This document shows positions 25,650-35,270 of a DNA stretch of 64,000 bases, piece after piece (the stretch's first letter is position 1; each line of letters starts with the position of its first letter). Below the pieces are notes generated by a model, which saw nothing but the letters and a program-made list of their open reading frames with translations, searched no databases and was not told where the DNA came from. Both the position numbers and the translations under genes were made by a program. This stretch comes from JACKII01 sp965202745 (GTDB taxonomy: Bacteria; Pseudomonadota; Alphaproteobacteria; Bin95), in NCBI GenBank assembly GCA_965202745.1, contig CBDBCB010000022.1:558001-622000 (forward strand). The letters run 5' to 3'.

Positions 25650-27182
25650 ATGTCCGAACTTTACCAAGGCCCCACCATGTCCGGCCTGCTGCTGCGGGCG
25701 CTCCGCCGCTGGGGTGACCGTCCTGCCTTCAGCGGGCACGGTCCGAGCCTCACCTATGCCCAGGCGTTGAACCTGATAGGGCGCTACCAGGCGGTGATGA
25801 CGGCGCAGGGCGTCAGGAAGGGCCAGCGCATGGCGCTGCTGAATTCCAACCGGGCGGATGCCTATCTGGCGGGGATGGCAGCGGTATCGCTCGGCGTCTG
25901 CATGACGCCGCTGCATCCGCTCGGCTCGCTGGAAGATCACCTGTTCATCCTGGAAGACGCCCGCATCGACCATCTGGTGGTGGACACGGACGCCTACCTG
26001 GAGCGCGTGCAGAACGTCTTCACCACCGGCCCCGCCGACTATGGCACCGGCCTCGCTGCCGGGGCGGAGCAGGCGGGCGCAGTCACGGCCAAAGACCTAG
26101 CGAACCCCAGCGACGAAGCCTGGATCGTCTACACCGGCGGCACCACCGATCAGCCCAAGGGCGTGCTGCGCTCCCATTCCTCCTTCGTCGCCATGACCAA
26201 CGCCATCCTCGCCGATTTCGAGTGGCCCCTGGAAAACCATTCCTACCTCTCCGTTGCGCCCATCAGCCATGTGGGCGGCACCAAGCTCATGCCGACCCTG
26301 CTGCGCGGCGGGCGTATCCACTTCCCCCACGGCTTCGACGCCAAACGCATCCTGCACGATATCGAGCATGAGCGGATTTCCACGACGCTGCTGGTGCCGA
26401 CCATGATCTACCTGTTGCTGGATCATCCGAAGTTGGAGAGCGCCGACCTCTCCAGCCTGGAAATACTGATCTATGGCACCTCGCCCATGTCGCCGACGCG
26501 GCTGATGGAGGGCCTGGAGCGCATCGGCCCGAAATTCTGCCAGCTCTACGGCCAGAGCGAATGCTACCCGATCAGCGTACTGCGCAAGGGCGACCATGAC
26601 CCGGCGAGGGCCGAACTCTTTGCCTCTTGCGGCCATCCCTGCGCCTCCGTCGAGGTCGCGCTGCTGGATGAGGACAACCAGCCGGTCGCGCCCGGCGGCA
26701 TCGGCGAAATCTGCGCCCGGACGCCCCAGGCCATGGACGAATACTGGCAGCGGCCGGAGCAGAATGCGGAGACTCTGGCGGGCGGCTGGCTCCACACCGG
26801 CGATATGGCCCGGGCCGACGAGCAGGGCTACCTCTATATCGTGGACCGCAAGAAGGACCTGATCATCTCCGGCGGCTTCAACGTCTTCCCGCGGGAGGTC
26901 GAGGACATCCTGACCGCCGACCCCGCTGTTGCCATGGCCGCCGTCATCGGCGTGCTCGACGAGAAATGGGGCGAGGCGGTCAAGGCGGTCGTCGTGCCCC
27001 GCGCCGGGCAGACCATCGACACCGCCGCTCTGGTCGAGGCCGTGAAGGCGAAGAAAGCCTCCGTCCACGCCCCGAAATCCGTGGAAATTGCCGAGACCAT
27101 CCCGCTCACCGCCATCGGCAAGCCCGACAAAAAAGCCTTGCGTGAGCAATATTGGGCAGGGCGTGATAGAAGGGTCGGGTAA
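25650..27182 (+). CDS. Acyl-CoA synthetase (AMP-forming)
   Basis: This 510-residue member of the adenylate-forming superfamily would activate a carboxylic acid as acyl-AMP and then acyl-CoA. Conserved cores are present in order: YTGGTTDQPKGV (about 155-166), YGQSECYPIS (about 300-309), HTGDMARADEQGY (about 384-396), DRKKDLIISGGFNVFPREVE (about 400-419) and the C-terminal Lys in TAIGKPDKKALR. The ATG at 25650 is where homology begins; the open frame extends upstream through REP-like DNA. Substrate is unknown. The following cyclase starts 36 bp later. Confidence 0.92.
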   Translation: MSELYQGPTMSGLLLRALRRWGDRPAFSGHGPSLTYAQALNLIGRYQAVMTAQGVRKGQRMALLNSNRADAYLAGMAAVSLGVCMTPLHPLGSLEDHLFILEDARIDHLVVDTDAYLERVQNVFTTGPADYGTGLAAGAEQAGAVTAKDLANPSDEAWIVYTGGTTDQPKGVLRSHSSFVAMTNAILADFEWPLENHSYLSVAPISHVGGTKLMPTLLRGGRIHFPHGFDAKRILHDIEHERISTTLLVPTMIYLLLDHPKLESADLSSLEILIYGTSPMSPTRLMEGLERIGPKFCQLYGQSECYPISVLRKGDHDPARAELFASCGHPCASVEVALLDEDNQPVAPGGIGEICARTPQAMDEYWQRPEQNAETLAGGWLHTGDMARADEQGYLYIVDRKKDLIISGGFNVFPREVEDILTADPAVAMAAVIGVLDEKWGEAVKAVVVPRAGQTIDTAALVEAVKAKKASVHAPKSVEIAETIPLTAIGKPDKKALREQYWAGRDRRVG

Positions 27183-27218
27183 ACGGTCCCGGCAACGAGG
27201 CCCAGAGGAAACGCCGCC

Positions 27219-28961
27219 GTGCAACGCAAACTCGCCGCCATCCTGGCCGCCGACGTGGTCGGCTACTCCCGCCTGATAGCGGAGGATGAGGCGCGGACGC
27301 TTGATGCTCTGCGGGCGCTCCGGCGGGAGTCGTTCGAACCGCTGGTGGCGGAGCACCGCGGCGAGGTCGTCAAGCGCATGGGCGACGGCTGGCTGGTGTC
27401 GTTCGGCTCGGTGGTGGACGCTGCGGCGTGTGCGATTGCCGTGCAGGAGCAGCTCACCGGCCATGACCGGATCAAGCTCCGCATTGGCGTCCACCTCGGC
27501 AACATCGTGCACGAGGACGAGGACATCTTCGGCGACGGCGTCAACATCGCCGCGCGGTTGCAGGAGGTGGTGGAACCCGGCGGGGTATTAATCTCCGGCA
27601 TTTCTTATGAGAGCTTAGTCGGGCGGCTCGACAGTGAGTTCGAGGATGCGGGGGAGCAAAGCCTCAAAAACATCGCAAGGCCGGTGCGTGCTTGGCGATG
27701 GGGTGGGGGTATAGAGCCGCTTGCCGCGCCGCCTTTATCGCCCGACGCGCCACTGCCCTTGCCGGACAAGCCGTCCATCGCCGTTCTGCCGTTCGCCAAT
27801 ATGTCGAACGACCCGGAACAGGAGTTCCTGGCGGACGGTCTTGCCGAGGACGTGACGACTGCACTTTCCAAGTTCAGCTCGCTTTTCGTGATTGCCCGGA
27901 CATCGACCTTTTCATACAAAAGCCAAAATGTGCCGGTCGCGGTAATCGCGAGGGACTTAGGCGTCAGGTATATTGTCGAAGGAAGCATCCGATCTGCCGG
28001 AAACCGTGTCCGTATTGCTGCTCAGTTGATCGAAGCGGCGACTGGGACCCACGTCTGGGCCGACCGCCTTGAGGGCAATCTGAATAATATTTTCGCGCTT
28101 CAGGATGAAATCACCGAGCGGATTGTCGTTTCGATTGTGCTGGAAGTTCAGGCCTCGGAAAGCAGGCTCGCCCGCCGGAAACCCCTGGAAAGCCTCGATG
28201 CGTGGGCTTTGCTGCAGCGCGGCACCACCCATTACTATTTCATGACGAAGGATGATCTTCTGCCAGCGATCGGGCATTTCGAGGAAGCGGTTCGTCTCGA
28301 TAACAGTTTGGCGGTGGTTCCAGCCCTGCTTTCGGCGGCGCGATCCCGATGGGTCCGGCTGGGCTACGCGAACGACTTCTACGCCGAGAGTGAGCGGTGC
28401 CGGTTGGAGGCCGAACGGGCGCTCACATTGGACATTAACGAACCGATGGCGCACGCCGCATTGGCAATTCCGATCTATATGGCGGGCGACAATGAAACGG
28501 CGCTGGCGCTAATGGCAACCGCCATCCAGCTCAATCCGAACTTCGGCTGGGCGTACTCGCTCCGTGCGCATCTCTACTACGCCGGAATGGCGGATTTTGA
28601 GAATGCATTGGCTGACTTTGAGATTGCTTTACGCCTAAGCCCGCGTGACCCGTTCCGGTATGCGTTTTTGTTTCTCAAAGGCTCCGTTTTACGGAATCTC
28701 GGCCGGTATGACGAAGCGATTGCGGCATGCCACGCGGCCTGTCAGTTCCCTAACGCCGGGTTTTTTCCGTACTTGTTTTTGGCGGCGGCGTATGCGGCGG
28801 CAGACCGGTTGGACGAAGCCAAAGCGGCGATCGCGCAGGCCCTCTCCCTCGAGCCAAAACTGACCATCGCCTTCTATCGCGCCAGCATGCCATCGAAGCA
28901 TCCGGCAGCAATGGCCAATTTGGCCGAGAACCTGCTGAAGGCGGGGCTACCAAAAGAATGA
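27219..28961 (+). CDS. Class III adenylate/guanylate cyclase with TolB-like and TPR regions
   Basis: This 580-residue protein starts at GTG 27219. Residues 1 to about 165 form a cyclase homology domain: AADVVGYSRL with a metal Asp, KRMGDGWLVSFGS with the second Asp, and GDGVNIAARLQE with the Asn/Arg pair. Residues about 185-310 resemble the TolB-like segment usual in this family (AVLPFANMSNDPEQEFLADG, DLGVRYIVEGSIR). The C-terminal 250 residues are TPR-like helices (ALALMATAIQLNPNFGWAYS, ADRLDEAKAAIAQAL). It has no obvious membrane segment. Such proteins make cAMP or cGMP in response to unknown partners. A relic of a second cyclase overlaps its stop. Confidence 0.9.
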   Translation: MQRKLAAILAADVVGYSRLIAEDEARTLDALRALRRESFEPLVAEHRGEVVKRMGDGWLVSFGSVVDAAACAIAVQEQLTGHDRIKLRIGVHLGNIVHEDEDIFGDGVNIAARLQEVVEPGGVLISGISYESLVGRLDSEFEDAGEQSLKNIARPVRAWRWGGGIEPLAAPPLSPDAPLPLPDKPSIAVLPFANMSNDPEQEFLADGLAEDVTTALSKFSSLFVIARTSTFSYKSQNVPVAVIARDLGVRYIVEGSIRSAGNRVRIAAQLIEAATGTHVWADRLEGNLNNIFALQDEITERIVVSIVLEVQASESRLARRKPLESLDAWALLQRGTTHYYFMTKDDLLPAIGHFEEAVRLDNSLAVVPALLSAARSRWVRLGYANDFYAESERCRLEAERALTLDINEPMAHAALAIPIYMAGDNETALALMATAIQLNPNFGWAYSLRAHLYYAGMADFENALADFEIALRLSPRDPFRYAFLFLKGSVLRNLGRYDEAIAACHAACQFPNAGFFPYLFLAAAYAAADRLDEAKAAIAQALSLEPKLTIAFYRASMPSKHPAAMANLAENLLKAGLPKE

Positions 28962-29032
28962 CCGAACCCACCCGCAAACTCGCCGCCATTCTGGCTGCCG
29001 ACGTGGTCGGCTACTCCCGCTTGCCCCGTTAG
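28958..29032 (+). pseudogene. Ghost start of a second class III cyclase
   Basis: ATG 28958 overlaps the TGA of the preceding cyclase (ATGA) and encodes MTEPTRKLAAILAADVVGYS followed by RLPR and a stop. That is exactly the N-terminus of the same family. Everything after the first metal Asp is gone, and the next gene starts 14 bp later. It points to a former tandem cyclase pair reduced by deletion. Confidence 0.85.
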
Positions 29033-29045
29033 ATCCTGGAACTAA

Positions 29046-29966
29046 ATGACCCTCCCCACCTCCATCTCATCCCGCCTCAAACTGCCTCTCATCGCGGCGC
29101 CGATGTTTCTGGTCTCCGGGCCGGACCTGGTCATCCAGGCCTGCAAGGCAGGCGTTATCGGCTCGTTCCCGACGGCGAACTGCCGGACGCTGGCGGACCT
29201 GGAGCAGTGGCTCGCCCGGATGCGGGACGAGCTCACAGAGGAAGACGCGCCGGTTGCGCCGAACCTGATCGTCCACCGCACCAACAGCCGCTTGGCCGAC
29301 GACCTTGCGCTGATCTGCGAATACAAGCCCGCCATGGTGATCGCCAGCGTCGGCTCGCCCGCGCCGATCATCGAGGCGATCCATGGCTATGGCGGGCTCG
29401 TCTTTGCCGACATCGCCACCATGCGCCATGCGGAGAAGGCCATCGAGGCGGGCGCGGACGGCTTGATCCTGCTGACCGCGGGGGCGGGCGGGCAGACCGG
29501 CTGGGCCAACCCCTTCGCCTTTGTGCGTGGCGTGCGGGCGATCTTCGACGGGCCGGTGGTGCTGGCGGGCGGGGTCGGCGATGGCCAGGCCCTGCGCGCG
29601 GCGGAGGTGCTGGGCTGCGACCTCGCCTATATGGGCACCCGTTTTATCGCAACGGCAGAGAGCATGGCGAAGCAGGCCTATAAGGACATGCTGGTGTCAT
29701 CCCGTCTGGACGACGTGAAGCTGACCAAGGCCATGACCGGGCTGGAAACCAACATGCTGATCCCCTCCCTGCTGGCGGCGGGGCTCGACCCCAACAACCT
29801 GCCGGAGCGCGGCTCGGTCGAGATCGACAAGGACATCAACCCGAACGCGCCGCGCCGCTGGAAAGACGTCTGGTCCGCCGGGCATTCGGTACAGCAGGTA
29901 GACGGTGTGCCCGGCGTCGCGGAGATGGTGGAGCAGATCGCGAAGGAGTACACGGCAATACCCTAG
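29046..29966 (+). CDS. Nitronate monooxygenase-like FMN protein
   Basis: This 306-residue TIM-barrel protein of the 2-nitropropane dioxygenase/NMO family shows LIAAPMFLVSGPDLVIQACK at the N-terminus, the FMN-site stretch ADGLILLTAGAGGQTGW (about 138-154), GPVVLAGGVGDGQALRAAE (about 172-190) and AYMGTRFIATAESMA. The position of the catalytic His in the AGGHxG motif of class I enzymes is Gln here (AGGQTG), so nitronate oxidation may not be the true activity. It starts 13 bp after the cyclase ghost. It is intact. Confidence 0.88.
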   Translation: MTLPTSISSRLKLPLIAAPMFLVSGPDLVIQACKAGVIGSFPTANCRTLADLEQWLARMRDELTEEDAPVAPNLIVHRTNSRLADDLALICEYKPAMVIASVGSPAPIIEAIHGYGGLVFADIATMRHAEKAIEAGADGLILLTAGAGGQTGWANPFAFVRGVRAIFDGPVVLAGGVGDGQALRAAEVLGCDLAYMGTRFIATAESMAKQAYKDMLVSSRLDDVKLTKAMTGLETNMLIPSLLAAGLDPNNLPERGSVEIDKDINPNAPRRWKDVWSAGHSVQQVDGVPGVAEMVEQIAKEYTAIP

Positions 29967-29982
29967 TGATCTGATCGAGCTA

Positions 29983-30324
29983 CTAGTTCGTTGCGTTGGG
30001 CGATGGCGGCGGCTGGCAGCCCCGCTTGTTCCTCAACCGGAGCAGGTTTTTGTTGCGATCCTGCAAAGCCCGGTACTCGATCTACTCCGACTGGGATAAA
30101 TCCGTCGCCCAGGCGAAAAAGAGACCCGCAGCGACATTCTGCGCGATTAGATCCTCATCTTCGCCTTTGAGCCGGGCCGCTGTCCGGTAATTGTCCGCCA
30201 TCTACCAGTCTATCTCCTCGCAGCCTAAAGTGCTGTCGCCCGGTTGCGAGATAGAAACGGGATTGGATGGCCGATGCTCGCAGGCACAGAATAGGAAAAA
30301 TATACCGCAAATCAGGATGCGCAT
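29983..30324 (-). pseudogene. Small lipoprotein with two in-frame TAG codons
   Basis: From ATG 30324 the minus strand reads MRILICGIFFLFCACEHRPS, a lipoprotein signal with Cys at 15, then QPGDSTLGCEEIDW. A TAG follows, then MADNYRTAARLKGEDEDLIA, further to WATDLSQSE, a second TAG, and IEYRALQDRNKNLLRLRNKR, GCQPPPSPNATN and a final stop at 29983. Both TAGs stand where Gln (CAG) would fit a known family of small proteobacterial lipoproteins with a conserved PGD..L.C start and a C-terminal RGC. Two C-to-T changes inactivate it. The plus-strand frames over this stretch are shadows. Confidence 0.72.
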
Positions 30325-30401
30325 TGCGTGTCTCCATGAAATTAGGTAATTTATACTACGCAATCATAATGGCCGTTATGGTGCCAAAATAATATCTGAA
30401 T

Positions 30402-30989
30402 ATGCAGGCGATATGGACTAAATTGTCAGCCTTTTTCACCCTAATTTTGTTGTTGAGCGCATGCGCAGAACCCGCAAAAGTAGAACAGATGATTGCCGGC
30501 AAGTCGCAAATCAGCATGGTTATTGGGTCTCCACTGAATAACGCAGTTTGCGTCGATCGGGTGACCGGCGGGGAGGAGACTAACCCACTCTGGACTTCTG
30601 AGGTCGACAATGAGTCATTCCGCAAAGCTTTGGTAGGCTCGCTGCGCGACAACCAACTTCACGCTGCAGCAGGCGCTTACGAATACAAACTGAATGCCAA
30701 TCTGCTTGGGCTGGCTCAGCCCATCGGCGGGTTCGACCTGACTGTCACCGCCAACGTAAACTACGAGGTATTAGCAGCTGTGACTGCTGAACCGTACTAT
30801 CAAACGACGGTCACGACACCTTATACGGCCGATTTCAGTTCCGCATTTGCTGCGATCAAACGGCTGCGCCTGGCGAATGAGGGAGCGATAAAGGCTAACA
30901 TCACGAAATTCATGAACGAGTTGCTTCTGCATACGCCGCCCACTGTAGCGCCATCTGCCCCTGCATCTACAGCCAAGCCAACCTCGTAG
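30402..30989 (+). CDS. Lipoprotein of unknown function
   Basis: This 195-residue protein has a lipoprotein signal peptide (LSAFFTLILLLSAC lipobox, Cys at about 21). The mature part has alternating beta-type segments (DLTVTANVNYEVLAAVT, YYQTTVTTPYTADF) and a C-terminal Pro/Ala/Thr-rich tail (TPPTVAPSAPASTAKPTS). I do not recognise the family; it resembles outer-membrane-anchored lipoproteins with a lipid- or sugar-binding sheet. The upstream region is AT-rich, with no clear ribosome site seen. It does not overlap the broken lipoprotein gene facing it. Confidence 0.7.
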   Translation: MQAIWTKLSAFFTLILLLSACAEPAKVEQMIAGKSQISMVIGSPLNNAVCVDRVTGGEETNPLWTSEVDNESFRKALVGSLRDNQLHAAAGAYEYKLNANLLGLAQPIGGFDLTVTANVNYEVLAAVTAEPYYQTTVTTPYTADFSSAFAAIKRLRLANEGAIKANITKFMNELLLHTPPTVAPSAPASTAKPTS

Positions 30990-31035
30990 CGGCTTGTGCT
31001 TGGCAAGCTCAATTTGCGGCCGCGATGAAGAGTAA

Positions 31036-32064
31036 ATGCTGATGTTTGATAACCTCCCCCTCCTGCCCACCATGGGCGTTGGCAGCCACGCGGGCCAGGC
31101 TGGTCCCGCCGACATTGACGAGGCCTATAGCGATGCCACGCGCACCGCCATCGCCGACCAGATTCAGGCTGGTCTGGACATCTTCAGCGACGGGGAGCTG
31201 ACGCGCGACCGCTTCGTCTATGCCATGTACGACCGGCTGACGGGCCTGGTCCGCCAGCCCGTGGCGCGCAAGCTTGGGGTGCCCGGTTACGACCGCACGC
31301 CCGGCTATGTGGCGGAGGAGCGGGTGAGTGCGCCGGATGGGCTGGGACTGGTCGAGGACTTCCTATTCCTGAAGCGTGAGGTGACCCGGCAACTCGGCCC
31401 GGAAGCCGCCGAAAAGCGCCTGAAAATGACGCTGCCGGGGCCGATTACCTTTGTCCACAACATTCAGCCGGGCGCAGCCTATGCCAGCAAAAGCGCCCCG
31501 CACTTTGCCCTGCTGGCTGACTTGGTGGCGATAATCCAGAACGAGGTGGGGGCACTGGCCAACGCCGGTTGTCCTGTCGTGCAACTGGATGAGCCGGGAC
31601 TGACCCATGTCTCCGACTGGCTCAGCCAGGCCGATGCTGTCCGTGCGGTCAACGCGGTGGGGCACGCCGCGCCTGGACGGTTTGCCGTCCATGTCTGTTT
31701 CGGTAACAATGCCAACCGTCCCTATACGCCCCGGGACTTCGGGCACCTGCGGCCCGGACTGGAAGCGCTCGAAGCGGATTGGCTGATACTGGAATTCGCC
31801 AACCGTGAAATGGCCGGCGTCAATCTGGTTGCCGGCCTGGACAAACCGGCGAAGATCGTCGCCGGGGTTGTGGACGTGAAGAACTTCCACCTTGAAACAG
31901 CAAGCGAAGTCGCCCGGCGGGTGGAGCAGATCCTGAAAACGGGCGTCCCGGCTGAGCGGCTGGCACTCACCGCCGATTGCGGCCTCTCCGCCATTCCCCG
32001 CTGGCTGGGTGTCCGCAAGCTGGAGGCGCTGGCGGCCGGTGCCAAGCTGGCGCGCGGCCAATGA
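31036..32064 (+). CDS. Cobalamin-independent methionine synthase-like protein (MetE C-domain family)
   Basis: This 342-residue single-domain barrel is related to the catalytic half of MetE. Zinc-ligand contexts are visible: HVCFGNNANRPY (His and Cys, about 216-227), LILEFANREM (Glu, about 250) and LTADCGLSAIPRW (Cys, about 318). Standalone proteins of this size often use a corrinoid or alternative methyl donor rather than methyl-folate, so methionine synthesis is only one option. The start is ATG 31036 (MLMFDNLPLLPTMGVGSHA). TauD-like gene 32,127 follows after 62 bp and may be co-transcribed. Confidence 0.85.
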   Translation: MLMFDNLPLLPTMGVGSHAGQAGPADIDEAYSDATRTAIADQIQAGLDIFSDGELTRDRFVYAMYDRLTGLVRQPVARKLGVPGYDRTPGYVAEERVSAPDGLGLVEDFLFLKREVTRQLGPEAAEKRLKMTLPGPITFVHNIQPGAAYASKSAPHFALLADLVAIIQNEVGALANAGCPVVQLDEPGLTHVSDWLSQADAVRAVNAVGHAAPGRFAVHVCFGNNANRPYTPRDFGHLRPGLEALEADWLILEFANREMAGVNLVAGLDKPAKIVAGVVDVKNFHLETASEVARRVEQILKTGVPAERLALTADCGLSAIPRWLGVRKLEALAAGAKLARGQ

Positions 32065-32126
32065 GGGTAGCGGGGCTGCTCCCGGTCGGTTAGTTTAGCG
32101 GCAATTGTGAATCAAGGAGCCAGCCT

Positions 32127-32978
32127 ATGCTTTCCAACAGCATCGAAATCCGGCCGTCCGGCGGCGGCGTCGGCGCGTTCGTGGATAATATCGATCTCGC
32201 TTCGCTGGATGCGGATACTGCCGCCACGCTGAAGACAGCGCTCGGCGACTATGGCGTCCTGTTTTTCCGCGATCAGGACATAACCACCGGTCAGCATCTG
32301 GCCATGGCCGAGCATTTTGGCGGCGTGAACGTGAACCGCTTCTTCGCTCATGTACCGGAGGAGCCGCGCATCGCCGAGGTGCGCAAGGAGCCGGACCAGA
32401 AGGCCAATATCGGCGGCGGCTGGCATACCGACCACTCTTACGATCAGATCCCCGCCATGGGCTCCATCCTGCTGGCGCGGGAGACGCCGCCGCGCGGCGG
32501 CGACACAGTCTTTGCCAACATGTACATGGGCTACGAAACGCTTTCGGACGGCCTGAAGGCGACCTTGGAAGGCCTGAATGGCGTCCACTCTTCCCGCCAT
32601 GTCTTCGGCAAAACAGCGCGTTACAAGGACCGTGGCGAAGACCTGAACGGGCGCCTCGGCAACGAGGACGCCGCGCAGCAGGACGCCATCCACCCAGTGG
32701 TGATCAAGCATCCGGTCAGCGGCCGAAAGGCGCTCTATGTCAATCCAGGCTTTACCCTGCGGTTCGAAGGCTGGACCGACCTGGAGAGCGCGCCCCTGCT
32801 GCAATTCCTCTACCAGCACGCCGCCCGCCAGGAGCACCAATACCGCTTCCAATGGGCCAACGGATCGATCGCCTTCTGGGACAATTGCGCGACCTGGCAC
32901 TATGCCCTGAACGACTACCAGGGCCACCGCCGCCTGATGCACCGGGTAACGGTCGAAGGCTGTGAGATCGGCCGGTAG
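32127..32978 (+). CDS. TauD/TfdA-family Fe(II)/2-oxoglutarate dioxygenase
   Basis: This 283-residue protein carries the two-His-one-Asp iron site: the HxD in GGWHTDHSYDQ (about 93-103) and the distal His in RLMHRVTVEG near the C-terminus. The 2-oxoglutarate Arg is in the same final motif. WHYALNDYQGHRRLMHR is diagnostic. AAGGAGCC precedes the ATG. The substrate of this member, whether taurine-like or another organic acid, cannot be told. It is intact. Confidence 0.92.
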   Translation: MLSNSIEIRPSGGGVGAFVDNIDLASLDADTAATLKTALGDYGVLFFRDQDITTGQHLAMAEHFGGVNVNRFFAHVPEEPRIAEVRKEPDQKANIGGGWHTDHSYDQIPAMGSILLARETPPRGGDTVFANMYMGYETLSDGLKATLEGLNGVHSSRHVFGKTARYKDRGEDLNGRLGNEDAAQQDAIHPVVIKHPVSGRKALYVNPGFTLRFEGWTDLESAPLLQFLYQHAARQEHQYRFQWANGSIAFWDNCATWHYALNDYQGHRRLMHRVTVEGCEIGR

Positions 32979-32995
32979 CCGCTACGCCGCAGCGG

Positions 32996-33653
32996 TTATA
33001 CAATGGCGACGGCGCGGATCGGGCTGGCCGTGGCGAAGGTGAACTTGCCGAGGCCCACCACGGCTTCCAGGTTCCAGAGGCATTCCATGTGCGTGATGCC
33101 CCGCTCTGCGCAGGCGAGGTGCGCTTTGTAGTTCGCTTCGCCCTCTGGTGCGGGACTGATCGCTTCGACGCCGAAGTTCTTCACGCCCCGATCGGCCAGC
33201 CAGTGCACGGCGTCCACATGCAACCCTGCGAAATCATGCAGATAGGCAGGCGAGCCCCAGAGCCGGGCGTTGGTGCCGAGCAGGATCAGCACGATATCGC
33301 CCGGCGCGATGCTGACGCCCGCCGCATCCACAGCTGCCTCTAGCTCGCCGACCGTTACTTCATGCTTTAACGGAACGTCCCGCAGGTCGACGCAGAAGGC
33401 CGGACCGTAGAACATCTCCAGCGGCATCTCGTCGACGCCTGCCGCCCCGGGCCGCGAGTCGAAATGGCAAAAGGCGTCTACATAGCTGCCGGCGTGGTCG
33501 GAAATGGAGGTGCAGCGCCTTCGACGAAAACACGGTCTGCCCCGCCTGCTTTTTCTCCGCATGATCGTTCCAGACGCCAATGGCTACCGGCGGATGCGAG
33601 GGGTGGGCTGGTGTACGGTGGTAGAGTTCGCGGGATAGGTCGATGATCGGCAT
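32996..33653 (-). pseudogene. Cyclase-family (kynurenine-formamidase-like) hydrolase, frameshifted
   Basis: From ATG 33653 the product begins MPIIDLSRELYHRTPAHPSH and reads to KALHL. A one-base loss near 33,508 shifts the frame, and the metal-binding stretch SDHAGSYVDAFCHFD then continues in the next frame to the stop at 32996. The usual motif is HxGTHxDxPxH, so the site itself is also altered. Near the C-terminus, GKFTFATASPIRAVAIV lacks about ten residues normally found between FTF and SPIRAVA. Two lesions suggest genuine decay. Confidence 0.8.
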
Positions 33654-33859
33654 CAGGCTAAATCCTTTTTTGTTGTTGAGGCGTGTGGGCTGCTTCACTT
33701 CGCATTGGAGCTGGTTTCAGTCCAATGTTGCAAATGGTTTGGTTGGGTCTGTAAGGTCTTGAGTATTATTAAATTTTTGGGAATTATATCTCTAAGTAAC
33801 ATTTTCCTATTACCCCATTTGATTCTATGATTTACCATAGAGTCACATTAGGAGGAAAC

Positions 33860-34831
33860 ATGGCAAAAAATGCACCGGGACGACATGAGCGGAATGGTCT
33901 GACGCTTTTGCAAATTGCAGAAATGTTCGGGGATGAAGAAAAGGCGCGGAAATGGATTGAGGCCCAGCACTGGCCGGAAGGGCCACACTGTCCTCACTGC
34001 GGTTCTATCAATGTAAAAGTCGGCGTGGCCCACAAGAGCATGACGCATCGCTGCAATGACTGCCCGAAAAAGCCGATGTTCACTGTTCGGGTTGGCAATA
34101 TCATGCAGGGATCAAAGCTACCCTATCGTGTCTGGGCGGTTGGGCTTTACCTGTTCGCCACCAATCTCAAGGGTATCTCTAGCATGAAGCTGCATCGTGA
34201 GCTCGGGATTGGGCAGAAGGCCGCTTGGTTCATGCTGCACCGTCTCCGTGAGGCTCATGGGTCCAATAGTCCAGTTTTCAAAGGTCCAGTTGAAGCGGAT
34301 GAAACCTACATGGGTGGTAAGGAACAGAACAAACACGCTAGCAAAAAACTCAAGGCCGGCCGCGGCGCGGTGGGCAAAACCGCCGTGGCCGGGATCAAGG
34401 ATCGCAACTCCGGCCGCGTGGTTGCCAAGGTGGTTGAAAGAACCGCTGCGCATACACTACAAGATTTTGTGACCAATCATACTACCAAGGATGCCCAGGT
34501 ATTCCCCGACGAGGCGCGCGCCTACAAGGGCATTAACAGGGCGCATCAAGCGGTCAAACACTCAATGGGTGAATACGTCCGTAACATGGCACATACAAAC
34601 GGTTTCGAAAGCTTCTGGGCACCGATGAAGCGTGGCTATCAGGGCATTTATCACAAGATGAGCCCCAAGCATCTACAACGCTATGTTAATGAGTTCTCTA
34701 GCCGTCACAACAGACGTCCCAAGGATACCATTGACCAGATGAGCGATTTGGTTTGTAGCATGGCGGGAAAGCGTTTGCGCTACGTTGATTTGATTGCAGA
34801 TAATGGTTTGGAAAGCGGTTCTCGAACATGA
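33860..34831 (+). CDS. IS1595-family transposase (copy B)
   Basis: Same 323-residue zinc-ribbon DDE transposase as at 23,161, with the AGGAGGAAAC ribosome site and all catalytic-region stretches retained. No difference from copy A was noticed in the coding sequence, so either copy could supply transposase for both. Confidence 0.92.
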   Translation: MAKNAPGRHERNGLTLLQIAEMFGDEEKARKWIEAQHWPEGPHCPHCGSINVKVGVAHKSMTHRCNDCPKKPMFTVRVGNIMQGSKLPYRVWAVGLYLFATNLKGISSMKLHRELGIGQKAAWFMLHRLREAHGSNSPVFKGPVEADETYMGGKEQNKHASKKLKAGRGAVGKTAVAGIKDRNSGRVVAKVVERTAAHTLQDFVTNHTTKDAQVFPDEARAYKGINRAHQAVKHSMGEYVRNMAHTNGFESFWAPMKRGYQGIYHKMSPKHLQRYVNEFSSRHNRRPKDTIDQMSDLVCSMAGKRLRYVDLIADNGLESGSRT

Positions 34832-35022
34832 TATCGCAAACAATCAGTCTGTTCTTGAAATTATTGATGTTCAGTATGCGCGAATGCGGTTACTAACCTT
34901 TCAAAACATTCTTGAATATAAGCGGTTTCAGACACCTTCAATTGCACATGGGCATAGATAGTCTGAACCACAGCTCCCGTTCGGTTAAACCCCTATCTTA
35001 TGATCGCGAAAGGATAAGCCAA

Positions 35023-35196
35023 ATGACCAAACTCAAACCCAAAGACAGAACACTCTCTGAAAAACTAGCTGACTCTCACTACCAGCCGAGCAAGGCTGAA
35101 ATGGAACAGGAATACGATATGCCCGGCGCGGAGATGAAAGACCTGCGCAACGCATTCTTCAAGGCGTCGCCGGATAGAAAATCAAAACCAGGTTAG
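35023..35196 (+). CDS. 57-residue charged protein of the IS1595 element (copy B)
   Basis: Identical to the product at 24,324 and in the same position between transposase and internal terminal repeat. Family not recognised. Confidence 0.6.
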   Translation: MTKLKPKDRTLSEKLADSHYQPSKAEMEQEYDMPGAEMKDLRNAFFKASPDRKSKPG

Positions 35197-35270
35197 GAAT
35201 AATTCAGTGCAATGTTACTTAGAAATATAATTCCTATTCCCGTGTATTGACAAAATCTAAAGAAAAAATC

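Noticed and set aside
26097..27512. 471-codon minus-strand open frame opposite the acyl-CoA synthetase and cyclase
   Set aside because: Spans two real genes on the other strand and carries no recognisable motif.
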